Below the pieces are notes generated by a model. It worked only from the letters and a program-made list of their open reading frames with translations, searched no databases and was not told the DNA's origin. Of a stretch of 64,000 nucleotides of DNA, positions 54,702 to 63,700 are shown in pieces. The translations under genes and the position numbers were made by a program. This DNA comes from Hylemonella gracilis str. Niagara R (lineage in GTDB: Bacteria; Pseudomonadota; Gammaproteobacteria; Burkholderiales; Burkholderiaceae_C): assembly GCF_000600295.1 (NCBI RefSeq), contig NZ_JEMG01000001.1, positions 2,406,477 to 2,470,476 on the forward strand. The letters are read 5' to 3'. The first letter of the stretch is position 1. The number at the start of each line of letters is the position of its first letter.

Positions 54702-55543
54702 CGCCCGTGAAGCACTACCCGCGCGTGCTGTCCATCGCTGGCTCGGACAGCGGCGGCGGCGCGGGCATCCAGGCCGACCTCAAGACCATCGCGGCCCTGG
54801 GCTGTTACGGCATGACGGCCATCACCGCGCTGACGGCTCAGAACACCCAGGGTGTCACGGGCATCCATGCCGTGCCACCCGAGTTCCTGAAGGCGCAGAT
54901 CCAGGCCGTGGTCGAGGATATCGGCGTGGACGCCATCAAGATAGGCATGCTGCATGCGCCGGAGATCGTCGAGGTGGTGGCCTGGGCCATCCGCCACTAC
55001 GGCATCGAACGCGTGGTGCTGGACCCGGTGATGGTGGCCACCAGTGGTGACCGCTTGATCGCCGAAGCGACAGTGAGCGTGCTGGTCAAGCAGCTGTTTC
55101 CCCTGGCCACCGTGGTCACCCCAAATCTGGACGAGGCGGAGCTGCTGCTGGGCCACAAGATCGACGGGGTGCCGGCGCTGGAAAGCGCCGCGCGCGAACT
55201 GCTGGCCCTGGGCGCAAAGAACGTCCTGCTCAAGGGCGGACATCTGCCGGGCGAGGAGGTGGTGGACATGCTGCTGCCACGCGATAGCTCGCCGCTGCAC
55301 CTCAAGGCCGCGCGCATTGCCAGCACCAACGTGCACGGCACGGGCTGCACCCTGTCGTCGGCCATCGCGGCCTACCTTGCGCAAGGTCATGCCCTGCAAG
55401 ACGCCGTGCGGCGCGCGCGAACCTGGATCCTGGGCGCCATCCAGGCCGGCAAGGACGTGCACACCGGCGGTCTGAACGGCGGCGCGGGCCATGGTCCGCT
55501 GAACCATGGGTATGCGCCCGTGGCCATGCGAGTGCTGGACTGA
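54698..55543 (+). CDS. thiD: ThiD, hydroxymethylpyrimidine/phosphomethylpyrimidine kinase
   Basis: This 281-residue ribokinase-fold enzyme phosphorylates HMP and then HMP-phosphate to give HMP-PP for thiamine synthesis. It has SIAGSDSGGGAGIQADLK at the N-terminus, AIKIGMLH, VVLDPVMVATSGD, TPNLDEAELLLG and the catalytic anion-hole segment VHGTGCTLSSAIAA. The start codon overlaps the cytX stop. The next gene, thiO, starts 34 bp later. ThiD stands alone here, not fused to ThiE. Confidence 0.95.
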   Translation: MTPVKHYPRVLSIAGSDSGGGAGIQADLKTIAALGCYGMTAITALTAQNTQGVTGIHAVPPEFLKAQIQAVVEDIGVDAIKIGMLHAPEIVEVVAWAIRHYGIERVVLDPVMVATSGDRLIAEATVSVLVKQLFPLATVVTPNLDEAELLLGHKIDGVPALESAARELLALGAKNVLLKGGHLPGEEVVDMLLPRDSSPLHLKAARIASTNVHGTGCTLSSAIAAYLAQGHALQDAVRRARTWILGAIQAGKDVHTGGLNGGAGHGPLNHGYAPVAMRVLD

Positions 55544-55576
55544 AACGCGACGAGAGAACATAAGCGACAACAGACC

Positions 55577-56767
55577 ATGCAGACATCGCGCGCTTCCTCT
55601 ACGGCCCTCGTGCTCGGCGCGGGCCTCATGGGCCGATTGCTGGCTTGGCAGCTCGCGCGCCGCGGCTGGCGCGTGACGGTGCACGACGCTGCGGCCGCCG
55701 ATGCCACGGCCAACCTCGGGGGCGTGGCTCCGGGTGCGGCCGCGCGGGTGGCAGCGGCCATGCTGGCGCCGCTGGCGGAATCGGCCATCACCGAACGCAA
55801 TGTGGTCGAGATGGGACGTTACGCCCTGACGCGCTGGCCGCAGTTGCTCGCGCAACTGGCGCAGCCCGTGTTCTTCCAGCAGGAAGGCACGCTCATCCTC
55901 TGGCATCGGCAGGACGCAGCCGAAGCCCGGCGCTTTGCCGAACTGCTGCGGGCCACGGGCGAACGGGTGCCGCAACTGCCGCGCATGCAGGCGCTCGATG
56001 CCGCGGGCGTGCACGCGCTCGAACCCGGCCTGGAACAGCGCTTCGCTCAGGGCCTGTACCTGCCAGGCGAGGGCCAACTCGACAACCGGCAGCTGCTCGC
56101 GGCCTTGTTGCACGAACTGCACGCCCTCAGCGTAACGCTGCACTGGAACAGTCCGCGTGGGCCGCAAGACCTGTCGCGCCCCGAGGACGGGCCGGTGGAC
56201 TGGGTTTTCGACTGCCGGGGCCTGGGCGCGCGTGCGCAGATGCAGACATTGAGTGGCAGCGGAAGGTCAACGCACGCGGCTTTACGCGGCGACGGCAATT
56301 CAACGCACGCCGCTGTACGCGGCGTGCGGGGCGAAGTCGCCCGGGTGCATGCACCCGAAGTGAAACTCACGCGACCGACGCGCCTGATCCACCCGCGCTA
56401 CCCGATTTACATCGCGCCCAAGCAGGACAACCTTTACGTGATCGGCGCGACCGAGATCGAGAGCGATGACATGTCCCCGCCCAGCGTGCGCTCCACACTG
56501 GAGTTGTTGAGTGCGGCCTATGCCGTGCACCCCGGCTTTGGCGAGGGTCGCATCATCGAGATCGCCGCGCACTGCCGCCCGGCCCTGCCGGACAATCTGC
56601 CCGAGATCCGCGTGACGCGCGGACCTGGCGCACCGGTCATGCGCATCAACGGCCTGTACCGCCATGGCTTCATGATTTCGCCAGCCCTGCTCGACGCGGT
56701 GCTGGAAATCGTCGAGCACGGCCGCCACTCGCTCGCCGAACAACTTGAACTCAGGATCGCGGCATGA
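55577..56767 (+). CDS. thiO: ThiO, FAD-dependent glycine oxidase
   Basis: This 396-residue flavoenzyme of the DAO family oxidises glycine to iminoglycine for thiazole formation. The FAD-binding GAGLMGRLLAWQLARRG lies at the N-terminus and the C-terminal RINGLYRHGFMISPALLDAV is typical. Between VFDCRGLGAR and VRGEVARVHAPEV there is an unusual Gly/Ser/His stretch (GRSTHAALRGDGNSTHAAV) produced by a 33-bp tandem duplication (56267-56332). It lies where family members have a short loop. Its stop overlaps the thiS start by 4 bp. Confidence 0.93.
   Translation: MQTSRASSTALVLGAGLMGRLLAWQLARRGWRVTVHDAAAADATANLGGVAPGAAARVAAAMLAPLAESAITERNVVEMGRYALTRWPQLLAQLAQPVFFQQEGTLILWHRQDAAEARRFAELLRATGERVPQLPRMQALDAAGVHALEPGLEQRFAQGLYLPGEGQLDNRQLLAALLHELHALSVTLHWNSPRGPQDLSRPEDGPVDWVFDCRGLGARAQMQTLSGSGRSTHAALRGDGNSTHAAVRGVRGEVARVHAPEVKLTRPTRLIHPRYPIYIAPKQDNLYVIGATEIESDDMSPPSVRSTLELLSAAYAVHPGFGEGRIIEIAAHCRPALPDNLPEIRVTRGPGAPVMRINGLYRHGFMISPALLDAVLEIVEHGRHSLAEQLELRIAA
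56267..56332 (+). repeat. 33-bp in-frame tandem duplication inside thiO
   Basis: Two units start TCAACGCACGC at 56267 and 56300 and share a TACGCGGCG segment. The period is 33 bp, or 11 codons, so the frame is kept. The second unit also forms a hairpin of GCACGCCGC and GCGGCGTGC around TGTAC. Confidence 0.85.
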
Positions 56768-56961
56768 AAGTGCTCATCAACCAGCAGACGCATGAATTGG
56801 ACAGCGATGCGACGCTGGCCGACGCTGTCGCGGCCATCGAGGCCCGGCCGCCTTTCGCAGCCGCGGTGAATACCCAATTCGTCCCAAGGACGCAGTACGC
56901 ACAACACCCCCTGCGCGACGGCGACCAGGTGGAAATCATCGCCCCGGTGACGGGGGGATAA
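56764..56961 (+). CDS. thiS: ThiS, sulfur carrier protein
   Basis: This 65-residue ubiquitin-like protein ends in the required C-terminal Gly-Gly (APVTGG), which is adenylated and turned into a thiocarboxylate to donate sulfur for the thiazole ring. The body has the family pattern [12 protein letters not shown], then [14 protein letters not shown]. It overlaps thiO by 4 bp (ATGA) and precedes thiG by 22 bp, as expected for partners. Confidence 0.95.
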   Translation: MKVLINQQTHELDSDATLADAVAAIEARPPFAAAVNTQFVPRTQYAQHPLRDGDQVEIIAPVTGG

Positions 56962-56983
56962 CACGCGCCACGAGTCCATCGAC

Positions 56984-57784
56984 ATGTCCATCCCCGATTC
57001 TCTTGTCCTCTACGGCGAAACGTTTCCCAGCCGACTGCTGCTGGGCACCTCGCGCTACCCCTCGCCCGCCGTGCTGGAGGCCGCGGTGCAAACCGCCCGG
57101 CCCGCCATGTTGACGGCGTCGCTGCGCCGCCAGGGCGCGGGTTCGGTCTCGCCGGAAAGCGGCCAAGCCTTCTGGCAACTGCTGCGCAAGCTGGGCGTGC
57201 CGGTGCTGCCCAACACGGCGGGCTGCCACAGCCCGCGCGAGGTCATAGCCACCGCGCAGATGGCGCGTGAGGTGTTCGAGACCGACTGGATCAAGCTGGA
57301 GCTGATCGGCGACGACTACACCCTGCAGCCCGACACGCTCAAGCTCGTCGAGACGGCGGACCAGTTGCTCAAGGACGGTTTCAAGGTGCTGCCCTACTGC
57401 ACGGAAGACCTCGTGCTCTGCCAGCGCCTGGTGGACGTGGGCTGCCAGGCCGTGATGCCCTGGGCCGCGCCCATCGGTACCGGCAAGGGACCGGTGAACC
57501 CCTACGCCATGCGCCAGTTGCGCGAGCGCCTGGACGTGCCGCTGATCGTGGACGCGGGCCTGGGCCGCCCCTCGCATGCCTGCACGGTCATGGAGTGGGG
57601 CTACGACGCCGTGCTGCTCAACACCGCCGTGGCCCTGGCGCGGGACCCGGTGGCCATGGCTGGCGCCTTCGCCGCCGCCGTCCAGGCCGGGCGCGCGGCT
57701 TACCTCGGCGGCGCGATGGACGAGCAGGACGCGGCCCAGCCCTCCACGCCCGTGCTGGGCACGCCCTTTTGGCACGCGAAATGA
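56984..57784 (+). CDS. thiG: ThiG, thiazole synthase
   Basis: This 266-residue TIM-barrel enzyme makes the thiazole phosphate from deoxyxylulose 5-phosphate, iminoglycine and ThiS-thiocarboxylate. [18 protein letters not shown] is the N-terminal signature. [20 protein letters not shown] precedes [10 protein letters not shown], whose Lys is the Schiff-base residue. [20 protein letters not shown] binds phosphate. The C-terminal tail after AYLGG is about 20 residues longer than the common core. Its TGA overlaps the thiE ATG. Confidence 0.96.
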   Translation: MSIPDSLVLYGETFPSRLLLGTSRYPSPAVLEAAVQTARPAMLTASLRRQGAGSVSPESGQAFWQLLRKLGVPVLPNTAGCHSPREVIATAQMAREVFETDWIKLELIGDDYTLQPDTLKLVETADQLLKDGFKVLPYCTEDLVLCQRLVDVGCQAVMPWAAPIGTGKGPVNPYAMRQLRERLDVPLIVDAGLGRPSHACTVMEWGYDAVLLNTAVALARDPVAMAGAFAAAVQAGRAAYLGGAMDEQDAAQPSTPVLGTPFWHAK

Positions 57785-58737
57785 ATCAGCCCCTGAGCAC
57801 CAACGCGCGCGCCATCGTCGCGGCCCACCCCGACAAGGCCCTCCCCGTCGTCGGCACACCGCAGGCGCGCTACAGCAACGAGGACCCGATCTACCGCGCC
57901 GCCCTTCAGGCGGCGCTGGCGCTGGGTTTCATCGAGATCGACGCAGAATGCCTGGCCCGGGCCTGGCACGCGCAGTCGCGCCGCACCGGACGCTTCGATC
58001 CGGACATCTGGCCGGTCGAGGCGGTCGACTTCGGCCTGCGCCCGCGCGGCGAGGGCGCGAGCGCTTTCGCCAGTTGCCCACCACGTCTGGGCGTCTATGC
58101 CGTGCTACCGGACGCGCAGTGGGTCGGCCGCTTGGCCCAAGCCGGTGTGCCCACGCTGCAGCTGCGCTTCAAGTCACCGGACCCGCGGGCCGTGCGGCGC
58201 GAAGTCCGCGCCGCCATCGAGGCCGTGAAGGCCGCCAACCAGCAGCGCAATGCACGCAGCCTGCTGTTCATCAACGACCATTGGCGCGAGACCCTGGAAG
58301 TCTTGGCGGCCGATGCCAGCCTCCTCGACTTCCTGGGCGTGCATCTGGGCCAAGAAGACATGGACGCGGCGGCCATGGTGGAAGGCTTCGACGCCATCCG
58401 CGCCGCCGGGCTGCGCCTGGGTCTGTCCACCCACGGTTACGCCGAAATGCTACGCGCCGCCACGCTGCAGCCCAGCTACATCGCCATGGGCGCGGTCTAC
58501 CCGACCACACTCAAGCAAATGGCCACGGCCCCGCAAGGCCCAGGCCGGCTGGCCGTCTATGCACGGTTGCTTCAGAACGCAGGTTACCCCGGCGTGGCCA
58601 TCGGCGGCATCTCGGCAGCCGAACTGCCCGTCATCAAAGCCACCGGCGTCGGCTCACTGGCCGTGGTGCGCGCGATAACGGCCGAGGCGAATCCAGATGC
58701 CGCAGCAGCCCAATTGATGGAGGCCTGGGACGCCTGA
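57781..58737 (+). CDS. thiE: ThiE, thiamine phosphate synthase with N-terminal extension
   Basis: This 318-residue protein joins HMP-PP and thiazole phosphate into thiamine phosphate. The ThiE barrel occupies about residues 105-318, with [43 protein letters not shown] and [11 protein letters not shown]. The first 100 residues ([15 protein letters not shown] and onward, ending near [12 protein letters not shown]) are an additional domain not found in E. coli ThiE; similar extensions occur in Burkholderiales and their role is unknown. The ATG at 57781 overlaps the thiG stop. It is the last gene of the riboswitch-controlled operon. Confidence 0.93.
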   Translation: MNQPLSTNARAIVAAHPDKALPVVGTPQARYSNEDPIYRAALQAALALGFIEIDAECLARAWHAQSRRTGRFDPDIWPVEAVDFGLRPRGEGASAFASCPPRLGVYAVLPDAQWVGRLAQAGVPTLQLRFKSPDPRAVRREVRAAIEAVKAANQQRNARSLLFINDHWRETLEVLAADASLLDFLGVHLGQEDMDAAAMVEGFDAIRAAGLRLGLSTHGYAEMLRAATLQPSYIAMGAVYPTTLKQMATAPQGPGRLAVYARLLQNAGYPGVAIGGISAAELPVIKATGVGSLAVVRAITAEANPDAAAAQLMEAWDA

Positions 58738-58764
58738 GCACGCCACGCTGAATACCAGTGCTCC

Positions 58765-58850
58765 CGTGGAACCGGCTTTGCCGGGCCACTGGGAGCGTCC
58801 CCCCGCCACCGAAGGATGAGCGGGGGGAAGGCGCGCAGCGCCTCAGGGGG
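58765..58850. repeat. GC-rich palindromic intergenic repeat
   Basis: Between the convergent thiE and diguanylate cyclase genes lie several inverted segments: CCGGC-TTT-GCCGG, CCCCCCG...CGGGGGG and GGCGC-GCA-GCGCC followed by TCAGGGGGG. C- and G-run palindromes of this style are dispersed in Comamonadaceae genomes. It may act as a terminator for both genes. Confidence 0.55.
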
Positions 58851-58852
58851 GA

Positions 58853-60727
58853 TCACTCCAATTCCACCCGATTGCGCCCCGCCTCCTTGGCACGGTAGAG
58901 CGCAGCGTCCGCGCGCGAGAGGGCAGCGTCCGCCGCGCCATCGTCCGGGCTGAGCACAGCAATGCCCACGCTGACCGTGGCATGGATCTGCCGCGCGCCC
59001 CAGGCCAGCGGACGGGCCGCCACGGCGTCGCACAGGCGCTGCGCCCAGTTGCGCGCCTCCTCCATGCCACTGCCGGGCAGAATGACCGCGAACTCCTCGC
59101 CGCCCAGTCGCCCCGCCGTGTCGGTGCCACGCAGTTCGTCGCGCAACAGGTCGGCGAAATGGCGCAGCAGGCTGTCGCCCGCCGCGTGGCCGTATTGGTC
59201 GTTGACGCGCTTGAAGTGGTCCAGGTCCAGCATCAGCACGCAGGCGCGCTGCGTGGCGCGCCTGCGCACGCGCTCCAGCTCGCTTTCCAGGTTGAGCATG
59301 AAATGCCGCCGGTTGGCCAGTCCGGTCAGGGCGTCGGTGCTGGCCTGCTCGCGCAGCTCGGCCTCCAGTTGCTTGCGCTGCGTGATGTCGATGCGGCTGC
59401 CCACCAGGTAGCCGCTGGAAGTGCGGTGCTCGCTGTACTGCACCCAACGCCCGTCGCGCAGCGACTGTTCGTAAGGCAGACCGCTGGCGGAACGCCGCGC
59501 CTGCATGCGCTCGGCCAGCCAGGCTTCCTCGCGCCCCCTGGCCTCGGGGAACAAACCGCTGGCCAGGGCCACGCGCATGATCTCCTCGAACCGGACCCCT
59601 GGGCGGTCCAGCACATCACGCACTTCCTGGTACAGGTCCTTCATGGCCTGGTTGCTCATGATCAGCCGGTCTTGCGCGTCGTAAATGACGATGCCCACCG
59701 AAATGCTCTCCAGCGCTTCCCGCAGCAAGGCCGAGGCCTCGTCGGCCTGGCGCCGTGCGGCGAGGCGCTGCGCCTGGATGGCGCGCATGCGCAAGAGCGC
59801 GAAGCTGAACAGTGCCGCCAGCAGCAGCACGGCGACGGTGATGAAGGCAAGTTCGCCACGCCAGTTTTTCAGCGCGTCCCGTTCGGACATGCCGACCACG
59901 GCGTAGAACGGGTGCTCCTCCAGCTTGCGAAAGGCATACAGCCGGGGCACCCCGTCGAACGCGGGCGTGTGGCGCTCGCGCCCTTGCATCTCGCCCGTGT
60001 TCACGCGGCGCTGGACGGCCTCACCCGGCGTCAGGCCGAAGCTGTAACCCGGGTCCAGGGGGTGCTGCAGCAACGGTTTGTGCGTGCGGCTGCCGTACAC
60101 CCCCAGCAGGCTGTCGGGCGCGAGTTCCGTTTCCTGGAACCACCGCCGGAAATGCGCCAGGTTCAGGGTGGCGTTGACGATGCCGATCAGACGACCGGAC
60201 GCGTCGCGGATCGGTGCGTAAACATCAACCGCCAACCGGTCCGCCGACACACTGCCCATGTCCAGCGCGTCCGCGTAAACGATCGAGGTTTTCGGGTCCT
60301 TGCGCAGCAGCAGCAAGGCCGCCTGCACCCCGTTTTCCGGGGACGTGCCGACACCCAGGGAGGAGGCTGTTCCGTGCAAGAGCCGCCCTGCCTGGTCCCA
60401 GACAAAAAACTGACCCAGCTCGGGAAAACGCTCCTGGTAAGAGCGCAGCAAGCTCAGAACTTCCGTATCGAGGCTGGATGTCTTGCGCTCCTGGCTGAGG
60501 GCCGCCTGCGGCAAGCGCTGGGCGATCTGGTGCAGGCTGCTCTCAACCCGACGCAAACCGCCGGAGAGTTGGGCGTCCAGCGTCTGCACCAAGTGGTTTG
60601 CATGGTCGCTGGCGCGGGCCAGCGCCAAGTCATGCCCGCGCTTGAGCTGCCAGGCAAGGATGAGCACCAGCCCGGCATACCCCAAGGCCAGCCATAGCAA
60701 GGGAACGCTGAGCTGGCGCATGGGCAT
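58853..60727 (-). CDS. Membrane diguanylate cyclase with periplasmic sensor and PAS domain
   Basis: This 624-residue protein has a membrane helix at about 8-27, a periplasmic region of about 260 residues resembling a double-Cache sensor, a second helix near 293-316 (ITVAVLLLAALFSFALL), a PAS domain (about 340-450, SVGIVIYDAQDRLIMSN) and a GGDEF domain. The catalytic motif GGEEF is at 542-546 and an RGTD I-site lies five residues before, so an active, product-inhibited cyclase is predicted. Its start is only 26 bp after the purL stop on the same strand, so it is probably transcribed with that purine gene. Confidence 0.92.
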   Translation of the reverse strand: MPMRQLSVPLLWLALGYAGLVLILAWQLKRGHDLALARASDHANHLVQTLDAQLSGGLRRVESSLHQIAQRLPQAALSQERKTSSLDTEVLSLLRSYQERFPELGQFFVWDQAGRLLHGTASSLGVGTSPENGVQAALLLLRKDPKTSIVYADALDMGSVSADRLAVDVYAPIRDASGRLIGIVNATLNLAHFRRWFQETELAPDSLLGVYGSRTHKPLLQHPLDPGYSFGLTPGEAVQRRVNTGEMQGRERHTPAFDGVPRLYAFRKLEEHPFYAVVGMSERDALKNWRGELAFITVAVLLLAALFSFALLRMRAIQAQRLAARRQADEASALLREALESISVGIVIYDAQDRLIMSNQAMKDLYQEVRDVLDRPGVRFEEIMRVALASGLFPEARGREEAWLAERMQARRSASGLPYEQSLRDGRWVQYSEHRTSSGYLVGSRIDITQRKQLEAELREQASTDALTGLANRRHFMLNLESELERVRRRATQRACVLMLDLDHFKRVNDQYGHAAGDSLLRHFADLLRDELRGTDTAGRLGGEEFAVILPGSGMEEARNWAQRLCDAVAARPLAWGARQIHATVSVGIAVLSPDDGAADAALSRADAALYRAKEAGRNRVELE

Positions 60728-60753
60728 GCTCGGGTTCCCGCTCGTGGCTCAGC

Positions 60754-63700
60754 TCAGCCGACCCAGCGGCGCGCATTGCGCCACAGGCGCGCCCAGGGGC
60801 TGGGCAGGTTCGGATCCAGCGGCGTCCAGCTGAACTGGATGTTGCGGAACACGCGCTCGGCGTGCGGCATCATGGCCGTGAAGCGGCCATCGGCCGTGGT
60901 CACCGCCGTCAGGCCGCCAGGGCTGCCGTTCGGATTGGCAGGGAAGGCCTCCGTTGCGCGGCCATGGTGGTCCACGAAACGCATGGCGGCGATGGCCTGT
61001 GCCGGGTTGCCGCGCCGCGTGAAGTTGGCGTGGCCCTCGCCATGCGCCACCGCGATCGGCAGGCGGCTGCCGGCCATGCCCGCGAAGAAGATGCTGGGCG
61101 AGTCCAGCACCTCGACCTGCGACAACCGCGCCTGGTAGCCATTCGGGTTGTGGGTAAAGCGTGGCCAAGCCTCGGCGCCCGGGATGATGTCGGCCAGCTC
61201 GGCCAGCATCTGGCAACCGTTGCACACGCCCAAGGCGAAGGTGTCGGTCCGCCCGAAGAAGGCCTGGAATTCCTGCGACAGCCGTTCATTGAACAGAATG
61301 CTGCGCGCCCAGCCGATGCCCGCGCCCAGGGTGTCGCCGTAGCTGAAACCGCCGCAGGCCACGAAGCCCTTGAAATCGGCCAGCCGCGCGCGGCCCGCCT
61401 GCAGGTCGGTCATGTGCACGTCGTAGGCCTCGAAGCCCGCCTCGGTGAAGCAATAGGCCATCTCGATGTGCGAGTTCACGCCCTGCTCGCGCAGGATGGC
61501 GATCTTGGGCCGGCTTTGCAGCAGGGTCGGCGCCAGGCCCTCGGCCGGGTCGAAGCTGAGGTGCACGTGCAGGCCCGGATCGCCTTCGGCAACACCGGCG
61601 CCCGCGATGGCGTGCTCGGAATCGGCGCCGGCCGGGTTGTCGCGCAGCTGGCTGATCTTCCAGCTCACGCTGTCCCAGACCTGCTGCAGATCGGCCAGCT
61701 TGGCCGTGAACACGGCCTTGGCGTCCCGCCAGACCTGCAGCTCGCCGACACCGGCCCGGATCTCGCCGCCGGCCGGACGGGTCTTGCCGATCACATGGCT
61801 GTGGCGGGACAGACCGTGCTCGCGCAGCTGGGCCAGCACGGCGTCGCGGTCCGCGCTGCGCACCTGCAGCACCACGCCCAGCTCTTCGTTGAACAGGGCT
61901 TGGAGCGTTAGCTCATCACGCCGGGCACCGACTTGCTGGGCCCAGTTCTTGGCGTCACCGGAATCCATGCGGCTGTCGCTGATGCCGTCGCCCTCGGTGA
62001 CCAGCAGGTCCACGTTCAGCGCCACGCCCACTTGGCCGGCGAAGGCCATCTCGGCCACGGCGGCGAGCAGACCGCCGTCGCTGCGGTCATGGTAAGCCAG
62101 GATCCTGCCCTGCGTGCGCAGGGCGTTGACGGCATTCACCAGCCGGACCAGGTCCTGCGGATCGTCGAGGTCGGGCACTTCATGGCCCGTCTGCCCCAAC
62201 ACCTGGGACAGGATGCTGCCGCCCATGCGCTTACGGCCACGCCCCAGGTCAATCAGCAGCAGGGTCGTGTCCTGCGCGCGGTCGAGCTGCGGCGTGAGCG
62301 TGCCACGCACATCAGGCAGCGTGGCGAAGGCAGAGACGATCAGGGACACGGGCGAACTGACTTTCTTCGCCGCGCCTGCCTCGTTTTTCCCGCTACCGGA
62401 GGGGCCTGTCCACACGGTGCGCATGGACAGGCTGTCCTTGCCCACGGGAATGCTGATGCCCAGCGCTGGGCACAGTTCCATGCCCACGGCACGCACCGTG
62501 GCGTACAGCGCCGCGTCCTCGCCCGGTTCACCGCAGGCCGCCATCCAGTTCGCGGACAGCTTCACGCGCGGCAGTTCGATGGGGGCGGCCAGCAGGTTGG
62601 TGATGGCCTCGGCCACGGCCATGCGTCCCGAGGCGGGCGCGTCCAGCGCGGCCAGCGGCGTGCGCTCGCCCATGCTCATGGCCTCGCCCGCGAAGCCCGC
62701 GTAGTCGGCCAGCGTGACCGCGCAATCGGCCACCGGGATCTGCCAGGGTCCGACCATCTGGTCGCGGTGCGTGAGTCCGCCCACGGTGCGGTCGCCGATG
62801 GTGATGAGGAAACGCTTGGACGCAACGGTCGGGTGAACCAGCACGTCGATCACGGCTTGCTGCAACGTGACACCGGACAGGTCCAGCGGCTTGAAATGGC
62901 GGGTGATGGTCTTGACGTCACGGTGCATCTTGGGCGGCTTGCCCAGCAGCACGTCCATGGGCATGTTCACCGCAGCCCCCACGCTCCCCACTGCGTGTGG
63001 TTCGCTGCCCCCCGAGGGGGCCCTCGCGGCTTGGGACGGCCCGGCGCCGCTCACGCCAACTTCATCCGACAAGACCAGTTGTCGTTCCTCCGTCGCAACG
63101 CCCACCACCGCGTAAGGACAGCGCTCACGCTCGCAGAAGGCCTTGAACTGTTCCAGCGACTCGGGCGCGATGGCCAGCACGTAACGCTCCTGGCTTTCGT
63201 TGCACCAAATTTCCTTGGGTGCCAAGCCCGACTCTTCCAGCGGCACGGCGCGCAGGTCGAAACGCGCGCCGCGGCCTGCGTCGTTGGTGATTTCGGGAAA
63301 GGCGTTGGACAAGCCACCCGCGCCCACGTCGTGGATCGAGAGGATGGGGTTGTGCTCTCCCTGCGCCCAGCAATGGTTGATGACCTCCTGCGCGCGACGC
63401 TCGATCTCGGGGTTGCCGCGCTGGACGGAGTCGAAGTCCAGTTCAGCCGCGTTCGCGCCCGTGGCCATGGAACTGGCCGCGCCACCGCCCATGCCGATGC
63501 GCATGCCAGGGCCGCCGAGCTGGATCAGCAGGGTGCCCGCGGGAAACAGCACCTTCTTCGTCTGCGTCGCGTCGATCGCGCCCACGCCGCCCGCGATCAT
63601 GATGGGTTTGTGGTAACCACGCTGCACCACATCAACATCACTTACGACGGTCTGCTCGTATTCGCGGAAATAGCCCGCGAGATTCGGCCGGCCGAACTCG

